A DNA stretch of 64,000 bases from Burkholderiales bacterium 39-55-53 (lineage in GTDB: Bacteria; Pseudomonadota; Gammaproteobacteria; Burkholderiales; Burkholderiaceae_C), in the NCBI GenBank assembly GCA_002282445.1, contig NCJK01000001.1, forward strand, positions 186,001 through 250,000. The letters run 5' to 3'. Under the pieces are notes generated by a model. That model did not search any database, was not told the origin of the DNA, and saw nothing but the letters and a program-made list of their open reading frames with translations. Below, in pieces: positions 39,301 through 49,180 of this stretch (its first letter is position 1; each line of letters begins with the position of its first letter). The translations under genes were made by a program, and so were the position numbers.

Positions 39301-41031
39301 GTGAACCATCCCACCCCAGCCATCGTTCCTCAAAGTGCCGTGCGCCGATTGCCGCGCGTGGCGCTGTGGTTGTTCTGTGCAGCGTATGTGCTGCCTGGAT
39401 TATTTGGGCGTGAACCCTGGAGGGGAAATGAATTCAACGCCTTCAGCTACATGTTGGCACTTGCCGAAGGAAGTAGCGATTGGTTGAATCCGAATATTTG
39501 GGGTCAACTTCCTGAACTTGATGCTTTACTGCCTTATTGGCTGGGTGCATGGGCTATTCAAATCGCCCCCGACTGGATATCAGCTGGACTCGCCGTCAGG
39601 ATCCCATTCGCATTGCTGTTGGCACTGACACTGGCAAGCACTTGGCATGGTGTGTATTACTTGGCGTTGAGTCCTCAAGCTCAGCCCGTGCCTTTTGCGT
39701 TTGGGGGTGAAGCAAAACCCAAGGACTACGCACGAACCATTGCTGATGGTGCAGTGCTTGCCCTCATCGCATGCTTGGGATTAGCACTACTCTCGCATGA
39801 AGCCAGTCCCATCTTGATGCAACTGTCGATGGTCAGCTTGGTTTTCTATGGTGTGGCCGCTTTGCCATACCACCCCAGATACAGCTTGACTGCATTGACC
39901 TTGGGGCTGCTGGGCTTGTGCCTCAGTGGCGCTCCTAGCTTCGCTGTTTTAATGGCGGTGGGAAGTGGCCTTTTGTGCCTTTTGGACCGGCAAAGTACGT
40001 CGCTCAAAACAGCGAGACGGCATGCACTTTGGTTGCTGATCGTGGGCATGGCAGTCGCAGCACTAGCTACCCTAATGGACATTTGGCATTGGCGGCTTTT
40101 GCCACTGCATCAAGACTTACAAGCTTGGCGTAACTTGTTGCGCCTGATGGCTTGGTTCACTTGGCCTGCATGGCCGTTGGCAATATGGACCCTATGGCAT
40201 TGGCGTCGCCAATGGGCATCGTTGCATTGGAGTCGCCATTTAGTCCTGCCGATGTGGTTTGTATTGCTGACAGTCAGCACGGCTCTGCTAACCCCATCTT
40301 CAAGCCGCACCTTGTTACTATCACTGCCGGCCTTTGCCACATTGGCTGCTTTCGCCCTGCCCACCCTAAGACGCAGCGTCGCAGCTTTGATCGATTGGTT
40401 CACCCTGTTGTTTTTCACGGGATCAGCTTTGTTGATTTGGATCATGTGGATTGCAATGCTGACAGGCTGGCCCACAAAGCCAGCTGCAAACGTTGCGCGT
40501 TTAGCGCCTGGTTTCGAACCTGCATTTGAGTGGCTTGCATTTGTCGTGGCTTTAGCGGCAACGATTATTTGGGGTTGGCTGGTCATTTGGCGCTCGGCTA
40601 GACATCGCCACGCGTTATGGAAAAGCTTGGTCCTACCTGCTGGTGGTGCTGCATTGAGCTGGCTTTTACTTCTGACCTTGTGGATGCCCCTTTTAGATTT
40701 TGCTTTCAGTTACAAACCCTGGGTGCATCAAATTCAAAGTGTGATGAATAAGCAAGACCCGAACAAGACACGCAACGTGTGCGTGTTGAGCTACGGCTTG
40801 ACTACAAGCCAAATGATGGCATTTCATTACCACGGTGGATTTGATGTGAAAAAGGTTGAGATGACCAATCCAACTCAAGAACGTTCGTGTCCTTGGCTTG
40901 TAGTCGACAATGATTTGCGGCCCGAGTTACCTCATGTGGTGAAGCTCAACGAATGGACCCGCGTGCGAAGCATCTATCGCCCAGCGGATCGAAAGGAAAA
41001 TGTGACGCTTTACTATCGCCGCCAACCCTGA
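39301..41031 (+). CDS. Polytopic membrane protein, GT-C/ArnT-like
   Basis: A 576-residue protein with about twelve hydrophobic helices and a soluble C-terminal tail of about 90 residues. The first outside loop has GREPWRGNEFNAF, followed by DWLNPNIWGQ and ALLPYWLGAWAIQIAP. This pattern of an acidic residue, W-x-x-P and a Pro-Tyr-Trp resembles GT-C fold (family 39/ArnT-like) glycosyltransferases using polyprenyl-phosphate sugars. The tail (VCVLSYGLTTSQMMAFHYHGG) would be periplasmic. The start is a GTG. The gene reads slightly more AT-rich than its neighbours. The family assignment is tentative; no substrate can be named. The MATE gene starts seven bases later. Confidence 0.7.
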   Translation: MNHPTPAIVPQSAVRRLPRVALWLFCAAYVLPGLFGREPWRGNEFNAFSYMLALAEGSSDWLNPNIWGQLPELDALLPYWLGAWAIQIAPDWISAGLAVRIPFALLLALTLASTWHGVYYLALSPQAQPVPFAFGGEAKPKDYARTIADGAVLALIACLGLALLSHEASPILMQLSMVSLVFYGVAALPYHPRYSLTALTLGLLGLCLSGAPSFAVLMAVGSGLLCLLDRQSTSLKTARRHALWLLIVGMAVAALATLMDIWHWRLLPLHQDLQAWRNLLRLMAWFTWPAWPLAIWTLWHWRRQWASLHWSRHLVLPMWFVLLTVSTALLTPSSSRTLLLSLPAFATLAAFALPTLRRSVAALIDWFTLLFFTGSALLIWIMWIAMLTGWPTKPAANVARLAPGFEPAFEWLAFVVALAATIIWGWLVIWRSARHRHALWKSLVLPAGGAALSWLLLLTLWMPLLDFAFSYKPWVHQIQSVMNKQDPNKTRNVCVLSYGLTTSQMMAFHYHGGFDVKKVEMTNPTQERSCPWLVVDNDLRPELPHVVKLNEWTRVRSIYRPADRKENVTLYYRRQP

Positions 41032-41038
41032 TATCTCA

Positions 41039-42418
41039 ATGAGCAGCGAACGCGCCACCATCATGCGGCACGCCGGCACAGTGATGGTCGGCCAACTCGC
41101 CGTGATGGCTTTCAGCATCACCGACACATTGGTGGCGGGGCATTTTGCCGACACAGCTCTTGCGGCACTGGCGGTTGCATCGGCTACCTATGTCACCGTG
41201 CATATTTCGTTGATGGGCATGCTGCAAGCCTTACTACCTGTTTGGGCTGAACTGCATGGCGCACAACGTCATGCCGAGGTGGGACGCTCTTTTCGACAAG
41301 CTTTGTACTTGTGCGCCATCACCGCCAGCCTAGGTATGTGGGCACTGCTATGCCCTGACTTTTTACTGAACTGGACGCAAGTCCCAGTCGACTTGCAATC
41401 TGAGGTTCGCGGCTATCTGAACATCATCGCCTTTGGCTTGCCTGCTTCATTGCTGTTTCGCATGTACAGCACGCTCAACCAAAGCTTGGGCAAGCCCAAA
41501 TTAGTGACATGGGTACAAGTGGCTGCACTCATCATCAAGGTGCCCTTGTCGATTGCGCTGGTGCTTGGCATTCCAGACTTCATCCCGCCACTCGGGTTGG
41601 CAGGTTGCGCATGGGCAACTTTGGCTGTGACTCTGATGATGATCAGCCTAGCGGTGTGGCTGCTGCGCTCACAAGACTTCTACAAGCCCTATCGCATCTG
41701 GTCTGCGATGGAAAAACCACATCCCCCCACGTTGCTGCGCTTCGTGAGATTGGGCCTACCCAGCGGGCTGGCCATCGGGGTGGAAGTGACCTCATTCACT
41801 CTTATGTCTTTGTTCATTGCACGCTTGGGCGTGGTGGCCACCGCAAGCCATCAGATCGTGTCGAACATGACTGCCGTGCTCTACATGATTCCCTTGTCCC
41901 TCTCCATCGCCAGCAGTTCGCGTGTGAGCTATTGGATAGGTGCTGGGAAAATTCATCGTGCGCGTCAGGCACTTCGAACGGGCCTGAGCTTGGTGCTGTT
42001 GCTCAGCCTGAGTTTGGCAGGCTTGATTGGCTGGCAGCATCAAGCCATTGCGCAGTTTTATACCCAGTCCTCGGAAGTGGCGGCATTGGCTGCCACATTG
42101 CTGTTGTGGTTGATGCTGTATCACGTGGCCGATGCGATTCAAGTGTTTTGTGTGTTCACGCTGCGTTGCTATGGCATCACGGTGCTGCCGCTCATCACTT
42201 ACACGGTGTTGCTATGGGGCTTGGGTTTGGCAGGTGGCTATGTGGTAGCTTATGGTGCAGGCGTAGATGTATCGCGCTTGGCATGGCTCACACCGCAGTC
42301 CCCCATTGCGTTTTGGCAAACCGGCAGCTTGGCCTTGTATGTGACCACCGCTGTTTTATTGCCAGTTTTGTGCCGTGCAGCTTATCGTCCATCACAAAGC
42401 ACCCATGCTCATCATTGA
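41039..42418 (+). CDS. MATE family efflux transporter
   Basis: Cation-coupled multidrug or metabolite exporter of 459 residues with twelve helices in two related bundles. The N-terminal motif GTVMVGQLAVMAFSITDTLVAG and the second-half GLPSGLAIGVEVTSFTLMSLF are typical of the DinF/NorM-like MATE fold. Helix 7-8 residues ATASHQIVSNMTAVLYMIP fit the NorM branch. The close spacing to the GT-C-like gene upstream and an ArsC-like gene 12 bases downstream suggests a three-gene transcription unit. The substrate is unknown. Confidence 0.92.
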   Translation: MSSERATIMRHAGTVMVGQLAVMAFSITDTLVAGHFADTALAALAVASATYVTVHISLMGMLQALLPVWAELHGAQRHAEVGRSFRQALYLCAITASLGMWALLCPDFLLNWTQVPVDLQSEVRGYLNIIAFGLPASLLFRMYSTLNQSLGKPKLVTWVQVAALIIKVPLSIALVLGIPDFIPPLGLAGCAWATLAVTLMMISLAVWLLRSQDFYKPYRIWSAMEKPHPPTLLRFVRLGLPSGLAIGVEVTSFTLMSLFIARLGVVATASHQIVSNMTAVLYMIPLSLSIASSSRVSYWIGAGKIHRARQALRTGLSLVLLLSLSLAGLIGWQHQAIAQFYTQSSEVAALAATLLLWLMLYHVADAIQVFCVFTLRCYGITVLPLITYTVLLWGLGLAGGYVVAYGAGVDVSRLAWLTPQSPIAFWQTGSLALYVTTAVLLPVLCRAAYRPSQSTHAHH

Positions 42419-42430
42419 ATAAATATAACC

Positions 42431-42790
42431 ATGAGTCCAATCAAGATTTATCACAACCCAAAATGCAGTAACTCACGCAATGCATTGACTCTTCTGCGAG
42501 AGCGCGGCTATGAGCCTGAAGTTGTTTTGTATTTGGACACACCGCCCACGCGCCAAGAATTGCAAGACATCATTCAAGCCACGGCCGTTTCGGCGCGAGC
42601 CTTGATGCGCAGCAAAGAGGCCATTTATGGCGAATTGGGGCTAGACAACCCCGATCTCACAGAAGACGCCTTAATCAATGCGATGCTGGCCCACCCCGTG
42701 CTGATGAACCGGCCCATCGTCGTCACCCCTAAAGGCACACGCTTGTGCCGCCCGCCGGAGGTGGTTCTGGAGATCTTGCCGACGACTTAA
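42431..42790 (+). CDS. ArsC/Spx-family arsenate reductase-like protein
   Basis: Glutaredoxin-dependent arsenate reductase fold, 119 residues. The catalytic cysteine is in [13 protein letters not shown] (Cys12 region). The trailing motif is FNRPIVV-like (seen here as [19 protein letters not shown]), which carries the ArsC arginine. No arsB, arsR or acr3 gene is nearby, so arsenic resistance is not implied by context. Homologues often act as general oxidoreductases or have unknown roles. Its stop codon overlaps that of glmM by four bases (tail to tail). Confidence 0.9.
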   Translation: MSPIKIYHNPKCSNSRNALTLLRERGYEPEVVLYLDTPPTRQELQDIIQATAVSARALMRSKEAIYGELGLDNPDLTEDALINAMLAHPVLMNRPIVVTPKGTRLCRPPEVVLEILPTT

Positions 42791-44118
42791 GCCGACAAGG
42801 TATCTGCAATGCGCTTGGCGCAGGCATTGGCTTGTGCTTCATCGCGGGCCTCCACCATCACGCGTACCAAGGGCTCGGTGCCACTGGCGCGAATCAGCAC
42901 ACGGCCCGTATCGGCCAACTCGACCTCGGCCTTTTGCACTTCTTCTTTCATACGTGTGTTGGACTGCCAATCTTGGCCGGGGCGCAAACGCACATTGATG
43001 AGGGTTTGCGGAAACAAGGTCACATCTTTGAGCAACTCAGCCATGGCCTTGCCACTGCGCACGCAGGTTTGCAAAATCTGCAGTGCGCTTACCAAGCCGT
43101 CACCCGTGGTGTGCTTGTCCAAGGCCAGCAAATGGCCGGAGCCTTCGCCACCCAAAATCCATTTGTGTTTGGCTAGCTCTTCCAACACATAGCGGTCACC
43201 CACCTTGGCTCGCACAAACTGCACGCCGCGTTTTTTCAAAGCCACTTCTACGGCCATGTTGGTCATAAGCGTACCCACCACGCCTGGCACGACTTCGTCA
43301 TTGGCCAAGCGATCATCTGCCATCAAATACAACAGCTCATCGCCGTTATACAAGCGGCCTTGTGCATCCACCATTTGCAAGCGGTCTGCGTCGCCATCTA
43401 GAGCAATGCCAAAGTCAGCATGATTAGCTTTCACAGAGCGAACCAAGGCGTCTGGATGTGTAGCCCCCACCTCATGATTGATGTTCAAACCGTCGGGGCT
43501 GCAGCCAATGGCAATCACCTCAGCACCCAACTCGTGGAACACTTTGGGCGCGATGTGATACGCAGCACCATGTGCGGCATCGACCACGATCTTTAATCCT
43601 TTGAGCGTGAGATCATTCGAGAAGGTACTCTTGCAAAACTCAATATAGCGGCCCGCCGCATCATCCAAGCGTTTTGTTTTGCCAAGGTTGGCTGAATCGG
43701 CCCACACGGGCGCTTCGTCCAATGCCGCCTCTACTGCCAACTCCCATGCATCGCTGAGCTTGTTGCCTTGGGCGCTGAAGAACTTGATGCCGTTATCAGC
43801 AAAAGGGTTGTGGCTGGCACTGATGACCACGCCCAAGCTCGCGCGCTGTGCGCGTGTGAGGTAGGCCACGCCGGGCGTTGGCAAAGGACCAAGCAACACC
43901 ACGTTCACGCCTGCGGAGTTAAAGCCAGATTCCAGCGCAGACTCCAACATATAGCCAGAGATGCGAGTGTCCTTGCCAATCAGAACCGTGGGGTGAGCTT
44001 CGGTTTGCTTCAACACACGACCCACCGCATGGGCCAAACGCAGCACAAAGTCAGGGGTAATGGGAGCTTGGCCCACCGTACCGCGAATGCCATCTGTGCC
44101 GAAATATTTGCGTGTCAT
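42787..44118 (-). CDS. glmM: Phosphoglucosamine mutase
   Basis: Converts glucosamine 6-phosphate to glucosamine 1-phosphate for UDP-GlcNAc, which feeds peptidoglycan and lipid A. The 443 residues have the phosphoserine loop [17 protein letters not shown], the metal-binding [11 protein letters not shown] and the sugar-binding GGEGSGHLL. The C-terminal phosphate site is [15 protein letters not shown]. It ends the rlmE-ftsH-folP-glmM order known from E. coli. The product supports the lpxA gene further right. Confidence 0.97.
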   Translation of the reverse strand: MTRKYFGTDGIRGTVGQAPITPDFVLRLAHAVGRVLKQTEAHPTVLIGKDTRISGYMLESALESGFNSAGVNVVLLGPLPTPGVAYLTRAQRASLGVVISASHNPFADNGIKFFSAQGNKLSDAWELAVEAALDEAPVWADSANLGKTKRLDDAAGRYIEFCKSTFSNDLTLKGLKIVVDAAHGAAYHIAPKVFHELGAEVIAIGCSPDGLNINHEVGATHPDALVRSVKANHADFGIALDGDADRLQMVDAQGRLYNGDELLYLMADDRLANDEVVPGVVGTLMTNMAVEVALKKRGVQFVRAKVGDRYVLEELAKHKWILGGEGSGHLLALDKHTTGDGLVSALQILQTCVRSGKAMAELLKDVTLFPQTLINVRLRPGQDWQSNTRMKEEVQKAEVELADTGRVLIRASGTEPLVRVMVEARDEAQANACAKRIADTLSA

Positions 44119-44170
44119 CTTGTTTTACCTTGGTATTTATTTTTGTTTGTTATCGGTTTGATGCATTGTC

Positions 44171-44995
44171 TCAAACTTGGGCAGCCTGCCAGACTTTCAG
44201 TGCCTGCACTGTTTGAACCACATCATGCACACGAACGATTCGCGCACCACGCTCAACCGCCAACACAGCAGCCGCCACACTAGGTACCATTCGTTCGCCT
44301 ACCTTGCACCCAGTCACAGCCCCAATAGAAGACTTGCGCGACCAGCCTATCAACAAGGGATAGCCCAAGACCAACAACTGATCTTGATGCGCAAGCAGCT
44401 CAAAGTTTTGCGCCACAGTTTTGCCAAAGCCCACGCCAGGGTCGAGTGCAATGCGGTCGTGCCCCACACCCATCGTCTGCAAGGCTTGCGCATGACTTTT
44501 CAAAAATTCAGCCACTGGCTGAATCGAAGAGCCTTGCATGGGCAAGGTTTGCATGGTTTGAGGCTCGCCGTGCATGTGCATCAAACACACGCCGCAATTC
44601 GCATGTGCAGCCACCACGTGCTGCGCACCTGACTGACGCAAAGCCCACACATCGTTGATGATGTCTACACCTGCATCCAGAACGGCTTGCATCACCTCAG
44701 CCTTGTAGGTATCCACAGAAACCGGTACCTTCCAACGCACCGCTTCGCGCACCACAGGCAGCACACGCGCCAACTCATCGTCCAGCGACACGGCGGGCGC
44801 TCCCGGACGGGTGGATTCGCCACCAATGTCCAAGATGTTTGCGCCTTCTTTGAGCAACTGCTCGCAGTGTGTCAAAGCAGCGCGTGTGGATGCGTGTTGA
44901 CCACCATCCGAGAACGAATCTGGCGTGACATTGACGATGCCCATGATCTGCGGTTGGCTTAGGTCAATGCGAAAACGTGTGGTTTGCCAAAACAT
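44171..44995 (-). CDS. folP: Dihydropteroate synthase
   Basis: Joins 4-aminobenzoate to hydroxymethyl-dihydropterin diphosphate in folate synthesis and is the target of sulfonamides. The product is 274 residues. Motifs in order: MGIVNVTPDSFSDGG, GANILDIGGESTRPG, VSVDTYKAEVM, IINDVWALR, IALDPGVGFGKT, LGYPLLIGWSRKS and IVRVHDVV. The ATG at 44995 gives MFWQTTRFRIDLSQP, with the first catalytic strand 15 residues in. Longer frames pass through the ftsH terminator. It lies between ftsH and glmM. Confidence 0.95.
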   Translation of the reverse strand: MFWQTTRFRIDLSQPQIMGIVNVTPDSFSDGGQHASTRAALTHCEQLLKEGANILDIGGESTRPGAPAVSLDDELARVLPVVREAVRWKVPVSVDTYKAEVMQAVLDAGVDIINDVWALRQSGAQHVVAAHANCGVCLMHMHGEPQTMQTLPMQGSSIQPVAEFLKSHAQALQTMGVGHDRIALDPGVGFGKTVAQNFELLAHQDQLLVLGYPLLIGWSRKSSIGAVTGCKVGERMVPSVAAAVLAVERGARIVRVHDVVQTVQALKVWQAAQV

Positions 44996-45005
44996 AAATG
45001 CTCCA

Positions 45006-45030
45006 TGAAAAACGGGGCTTGCGCCCCGTT
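45006..45030 (-). terminator. Terminator between ftsH and folP
   Basis: AACGGGGC pairs with GCCCCGTT around a four-base loop. On the minus strand five T residues follow. It lies 20 bases past the ftsH stop and just before folP, so folP-glmM is either read through or has its own promoter. Confidence 0.8.
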
Positions 45031-45050
45031 CTTGGTTAAACCCAATTCGC

Positions 45051-46964
45051 TTAAGCCGCGCTGGGTGATGGGTCCGCTTGCACCGCAGGGGTGCCGCCTG
45101 TGCCATCGCCGCCTGATGGTGCGCGCGGTGTCCAGTCTTTGGGTGGGCGTGGCTCACGACCTTCCATGATGTCGTCAATTTGCTCTTTGTCGATGGTTTC
45201 CCATTCAAGCAGAGCTTTGGCCATGACATGCATCTTGTCGCTGTTGAACTCAATCAAGCGGCGTGCCAAGTTGTATTGCTCATCAATGATGCGGCGCACT
45301 TCGACATCCACCTTTTGCATCGTGGCTTCAGACATGCTGGTGGTCTTGGTGACTGAACGGCCCAAGAACACTTCGCCTTCATTCTCGGCATACACCATGG
45401 GGCCCAAAGCGTCGGTCATGCCGTAGCGCGTCACCATGTCGCGGGCGATGGATGTGGCACGCTCAAAGTCGTTACTTGCGCCCGTGGTCATTTGGTTCAT
45501 GAATACTTCTTCGGCAATACGGCCACCGAATAACATGCTGATTTGGTTCAACATGTATTCTTTGTCGTAGCTGTAGCGGTCTTTTTCAGGGAGGCTCATG
45601 GTCACGCCCAAAGCACGACCACGCGGGATGATGGTGACTTTGTGTACAGGATCACACTTGGGCAACAACTTGCCAATCAAAGCGTGACCAGACTCGTGAT
45701 AAGCCGTGTTGCGACGCTCATCTTCGGGCATCACCATGCTCTTACGCTCGGGGCCCATCAAGATTTTGTCTTTGGCTTTCTCAAAGTCTTGCATCTCCAC
45801 CACACGTGCGTTGCGACGCGCGGCCATCAAGGCAGCTTCGTTGCACAAGTTGGCCAAGTCAGCACCGCTCATGCCGGGAGTGCCACGTGCAATCACACTG
45901 GCATTGACGTCTTGGCCAATTGGCACTTTGCGCATATGCACATTCAAGATTTGTTCGCGGCCACGGATATCAGGCAAGGTCACATACACCTGACGGTCAA
46001 AGCGACCGGGGCGCAACAAAGCGGCGTCCAAGATGTCGGGACGGTTGGTCGCAGCCACCACGATCACGCCGAGGTTGGTTTCGAAACCATCCATCTCAAC
46101 CAACATTTGGTTCAAGGTTTGTTCGCGTTCATCGTTACCGCCGCCTACACCAGCGCCACGTTGACGACCCACGGCATCAATCTCGTCAATGAAGATGATG
46201 CAAGGTGCGTTCTTTTTGGCGTTCTCGAACATGTCGCGCACACGGGCAGCGCCCACGCCCACGAACATTTCAACGAAGTCTGAGCCAGAGATGCTGAAGA
46301 ACGGCACTTTGGCTTCGCCCGCAATGCCTTTGGCTAGCAGTGTTTTACCAGTACCGGGAGGGCCGACCAGCAGCAAGCCACGAGGAATACGACCACCCAA
46401 TTTTTGGAAGCGTTGTGGGTCTTTCAAAAAGTCCACCACTTCTTTCACTTCTTCTTTGGCTTCGTCGCAACCCGCCACGTCCGCAAACGTGACTTGGTTG
46501 TTGTTCTCGTCCAGCATGCGAGCTTTGCTCTTGCCGAAGCTGAACGCGCCGCCTTTACCGCCACCTTGCATCTGGCGCATGAAGTACACCCACACACCGA
46601 TCAACAGCAGCATGGGGCCCCAGCTGACCAACAAGGTCATGAGGAGTGAACCTTCTTCGCGTGGCTTGACGTCGAACTTCACGCCATTGGCAATGAGGTC
46701 GCCCACCAAACCACGATCGAGGTAAGTGGCCGTTGTGCGGATCTTGCGCTCGTCGTTGGTGACAGCAGAAATCTCTGTGCCGCCTTGGCCTTCTTGAATG
46801 GTGGCCGCCTTGATGCGTTTGGCGCGAACTTCTTCGAGGAAGTCCGAATAGCCCATGTAACCAGAACCAACGCCTGGACGAGTTTCAAACTGTTTGAACA
46901 CGGTGAACATCACCATCGCGATGACCAACCAAACAGCGACTTTTGAGAACCATTGATTATTCAA
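45051..46964 (-). CDS. ftsH: ATP-dependent zinc metalloprotease FtsH
   Basis: Membrane-anchored AAA+ protease controlling LpxC, heat-shock sigma and misfolded membrane proteins. The 637 residues comprise two N-terminal helices flanking a periplasmic domain, an AAA module ([13 protein letters not shown] Walker [12 protein letters not shown] Walker [23 protein letters not shown]) and the zinc peptidase site HESGHALIG. The C-terminus is Pro/Ala-rich. The start is a TTG ([12 protein letters not shown]), supported by GGAG eight bases upstream; no ATG fits. It follows rlmE on the same strand across 108 bases. Confidence 0.97.
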   Translation of the reverse strand: MNNQWFSKVAVWLVIAMVMFTVFKQFETRPGVGSGYMGYSDFLEEVRAKRIKAATIQEGQGGTEISAVTNDERKIRTTATYLDRGLVGDLIANGVKFDVKPREEGSLLMTLLVSWGPMLLLIGVWVYFMRQMQGGGKGGAFSFGKSKARMLDENNNQVTFADVAGCDEAKEEVKEVVDFLKDPQRFQKLGGRIPRGLLLVGPPGTGKTLLAKGIAGEAKVPFFSISGSDFVEMFVGVGAARVRDMFENAKKNAPCIIFIDEIDAVGRQRGAGVGGGNDEREQTLNQMLVEMDGFETNLGVIVVAATNRPDILDAALLRPGRFDRQVYVTLPDIRGREQILNVHMRKVPIGQDVNASVIARGTPGMSGADLANLCNEAALMAARRNARVVEMQDFEKAKDKILMGPERKSMVMPEDERRNTAYHESGHALIGKLLPKCDPVHKVTIIPRGRALGVTMSLPEKDRYSYDKEYMLNQISMLFGGRIAEEVFMNQMTTGASNDFERATSIARDMVTRYGMTDALGPMVYAENEGEVFLGRSVTKTTSMSEATMQKVDVEVRRIIDEQYNLARRLIEFNSDKMHVMAKALLEWETIDKEQIDDIMEGREPRPPKDWTPRAPSGGDGTGGTPAVQADPSPSAA

Positions 46965-47072
46965 TGTGGGCTCCGAAATAAAAAAGAGTACGAGATGTAC
47001 TGAGATGGGTTTGATTTTAGGCGTTTCAAGCGCCAGAGGCAGCTTTATTCACCTGAAGCAGCCTTAGAAACA

Positions 47073-47747
47073 TCAAGGATTTAGCGGAACTCGGCTTTTC
47101 ACGCCCATACCAACCAAAAAGGTTTCACTTGATTTGTCACGACTGGCCTTTGGTTTGATGGGTTTGACCACACGAAATGTGGCTTTAAAGAGATTCACCA
47201 AGTCGCTGTAGCCGCTGCCGTGAAAGAGCTTGACCACCAAAGCGCCATCGTCTTTGAGGTGGTTTTGTGCAAAGTCCACTGCCAGCTCTATCAAATGAGC
47301 AATACGAGTTGCGTCAGTCGATTCAATGCCTGTCAGATTGGGGGCCATGTCCGACACCACCACGTCCACGATACGGCCTTGCAAGGCCGCTTCCAACTGC
47401 GCCAAGACCTCTTCCTCACGGAAGTCGCCCTGAATGAAGGTGACGTCCTCCACGGGCTCCATGGGCAAGATATCCAAACCAATGATGCTGCCGTTCAACG
47501 TACCAGATGCCGCGCCTGTAGGCGACATGCGACGGCGCAGGTATTGACACCATGCGCCCGGCGCACAGCCCAAGTCAACCACCACGTTGCCCGGCTTGAC
47601 GAGGCTGAGCTGCTCGTCTATTTCCTTGAGCTTGTAGGCCGCACGGGCGCGATAGCCCTCTTTTTGGGCAAGCTTGACGTAGGTGTCGTTCACATGGTCG
47701 TTCAACCATGTTTTATTGACCTTTTTGCTTTTAGTTTTAGCTTTCAA
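47073..47747 (-). CDS. rlmE: 23S rRNA 2'-O-ribose U2552 methyltransferase RlmE
   Basis: Heat-shock-linked methyltransferase (FtsJ/RrmJ) that modifies the A-loop uridine of 23S rRNA late in 50S assembly. About 224 residues. Visible are the N-terminal [19 protein letters not shown], the KDKE catalytic set with [16 protein letters not shown], the AdoMet motif [26 protein letters not shown] and [10 protein letters not shown] propose a TTG start at 47747, preceded by CAAAGG and matching family N-termini. An ATG 12 codons earlier is the alternative. It is divergent from yhbY, with 34 bases between. Confidence 0.93.
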   Translation of the reverse strand: MKAKTKSKKVNKTWLNDHVNDTYVKLAQKEGYRARAAYKLKEIDEQLSLVKPGNVVVDLGCAPGAWCQYLRRRMSPTGAASGTLNGSIIGLDILPMEPVEDVTFIQGDFREEEVLAQLEAALQGRIVDVVVSDMAPNLTGIESTDATRIAHLIELAVDFAQNHLKDDGALVVKLFHGSGYSDLVNLFKATFRVVKPIKPKASRDKSSETFLVGMGVKSRVPLNP

Positions 47748-47769
47748 TTCATACCTTTGAGCGAGCGGG

Positions 47770-47775
47770 GATAAT
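47770..47775 (+). promoter_or_regulatory. Candidate -10 element placing yhbY transcription at its ATG
   Basis: GATAAT followed by seven bases to the yhbY start codon, with no ribosome site in between. A 5-base GCGGG/CCCGC repeat surrounds it. No good -35 box is seen. Confidence 0.45.
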
Positions 47776-47781
47776 ACCCGC

Positions 47782-48255
47782 ATGTCCGCAATACAACTCA
47801 CACCTGCTCAACGCAAAATTCACCGCGCCGAAGCGCACCATTTAGACCCAGTCGTAATGATTGGCAACGATGGTTTAACGCCTGCCGTGATCAAAGAAGC
47901 CGAGATGGCGCTCAACGCGCACGGCCTCATCAAAATCCGCGTCTTGGGCGACGACCGCCAAGCACGTGAAGCCATGTTTGTGGCTTTGGCCGACCAGCTC
48001 AATGCAGCGCCCATTCAACACATCGGCAAACTGTTTGTGTTGTGGCGTCCACGCGCCGAAAAAGAACGCACTGTCGACGAAGACCGGATGGCAGGTCCAC
48101 GCGATGTCAAAGTGCTCAAGTACAGCAGCCGTGGCGGCCAACGTCCCGAAGTGAAAACTTTGCGCGTGTTGGGTAACCAACGCTTGACCTCTGGCGGTCA
48201 AGTCAAACGCGCCAAACCGAAAAAGATTTCGGTCAAAAAACGCACACTGGGTTAA
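47782..48255 (+). CDS. yhbY: YhbY family RNA-binding (CRM domain) protein
   Basis: Ribosome-associated RNA-binding protein of 157 residues; E. coli YhbY binds pre-50S particles. The CRM domain occupies about the first 95 residues: [31 protein letters not shown] with the GxxG loop region, then [16 protein letters not shown] and [11 protein letters not shown] basic C-terminal extension of about 60 residues ([16 protein letters not shown]) probably adds RNA contacts and is longer than in E. coli. It is divergent from rlmE, another 50S-assembly gene. The promoter position suggests a leaderless or near-leaderless transcript. Confidence 0.93.
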   Translation: MSAIQLTPAQRKIHRAEAHHLDPVVMIGNDGLTPAVIKEAEMALNAHGLIKIRVLGDDRQAREAMFVALADQLNAAPIQHIGKLFVLWRPRAEKERTVDEDRMAGPRDVKVLKYSSRGGQRPEVKTLRVLGNQRLTSGGQVKRAKPKKISVKKRTLG

Positions 48256-48686
48256 TCGGTTTGCGCAGAGTCTGCTGCAATGGCAGGCTCTGGTTTCATC
48301 GGGCTTAGAGCCCACAGCACCTTGCCAGCACACAACCACTGCAACACATAAAACGCAGAGCCTAGGTTGTGCCACAAAGCCAAGTTGTCTCGGGCCATGA
48401 TGTGCGGCTTCACAGCCAACTCAATCAACAAAGCCAACAACATGCCAGAAATCACCCAAGGCGAAGGTGCGTGGGTTTGGCTTAAGTTTTGGCGCTTGGC
48501 TGCCAACAACAGCAGAACGCCGCAAGCCACTGCCAACCATGTTTGGGCACTGAATAATTTGCCAGCCATCTGTCCCGCGATGGCGGGTGTTTCCAAATTC
48601 ATAAACAGCATAGGCACCACCATGAAACCCACGGTGGTGATGCTGCCCCACCACAACGCTGCCAAAAAGATTTGTAGCCGCGCCAT
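48252..48686 (-). CDS. DUF4149 membrane protein
   Basis: A 144-residue protein with four predicted membrane helices (MARLQIFLAALWWGSITTVGFMV, then segments near 50, 80 and 110). The second region has MNLETPAIAGQMAGKLF, a motif typical of the DUF4149 family, and the product ends in an acidic tail. Members are frequently found between greA and yhbY or carB in betaproteobacteria; the function is unknown. It overlaps the yhbY stop by four bases in convergent orientation, and begins eight bases after greA on the minus strand. Confidence 0.85.
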   Translation of the reverse strand: MARLQIFLAALWWGSITTVGFMVVPMLFMNLETPAIAGQMAGKLFSAQTWLAVACGVLLLLAAKRQNLSQTHAPSPWVISGMLLALLIELAVKPHIMARDNLALWHNLGSAFYVLQWLCAGKVLWALSPMKPEPAIAADSAQTD

Positions 48687-48694
48687 GTAAGGGG

Positions 48695-49171
48695 TTAAAG
48701 GTAAGAAACCGTGACCACTTCGTAGTGCTTCACACCGCCCGGCGCTTGCACTTCAGCCACATCGCCCTCTTCCTTACCAATCAAGGCACGGGCAATGGGA
48801 CTGCTGATGTTGATGAGGCCAAGTTTCAAATCGGCTTCGTCTTCGCCCACGATTTGATAGGTGACTTTGTCACCCGTTTCTTCTTCTTCCAACTCTACCG
48901 TGGCACCAAACACGACACGCCCGCCAGCATCGAGCTCGGACGGGTCAATGATCTTGGCCACCGACAACTTGCCTTCAATCTCTTGAATGCGACCTTCGAT
49001 AAAACCTTGACGGTCTTTGGCTGCATCGTATTCGGCGTTCTCGCTCAAGTCGCCTTGTGCGCGTGCTTCGGCAATCGCAGCGATCACAGAGGGGCGCTCG
49101 ATGGTTTTGAGTTTGTGTAACTCGTCCTTGAGCTTTTCTGCACCGCGTTTGGTAATGGGAACTGTACTCAT
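48695..49171 (-). CDS. greA: Transcription elongation factor GreA
   Basis: Rescues backtracked RNA polymerase by stimulating transcript cleavage. The 158-residue product has an N-terminal coiled coil ([46 protein letters not shown], with the acidic tip Asp and Glu in GDLSENAEY) and a C-terminal FKBP-like domain ([22 protein letters not shown]). Two ATGs are adjacent; the second is favoured by AAGGA spacing. It lies ten bases after carB and before the DUF4149 gene, an order common in Burkholderiales. Confidence 0.97.
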   Translation of the reverse strand: MSTVPITKRGAEKLKDELHKLKTIERPSVIAAIAEARAQGDLSENAEYDAAKDRQGFIEGRIQEIEGKLSVAKIIDPSELDAGGRVVFGATVELEEEETGDKVTYQIVGEDEADLKLGLINISSPIARALIGKEEGDVAEVQAPGGVKHYEVVTVSYL

Positions 49172-49180
49172 CATGCGTCC

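Noticed and set aside
42431-42790. Arsenic resistance operon
   Set aside because: Only an ArsC-like fold is present. No arsR, arsB or acr3 gene is found, so resistance is not supported.
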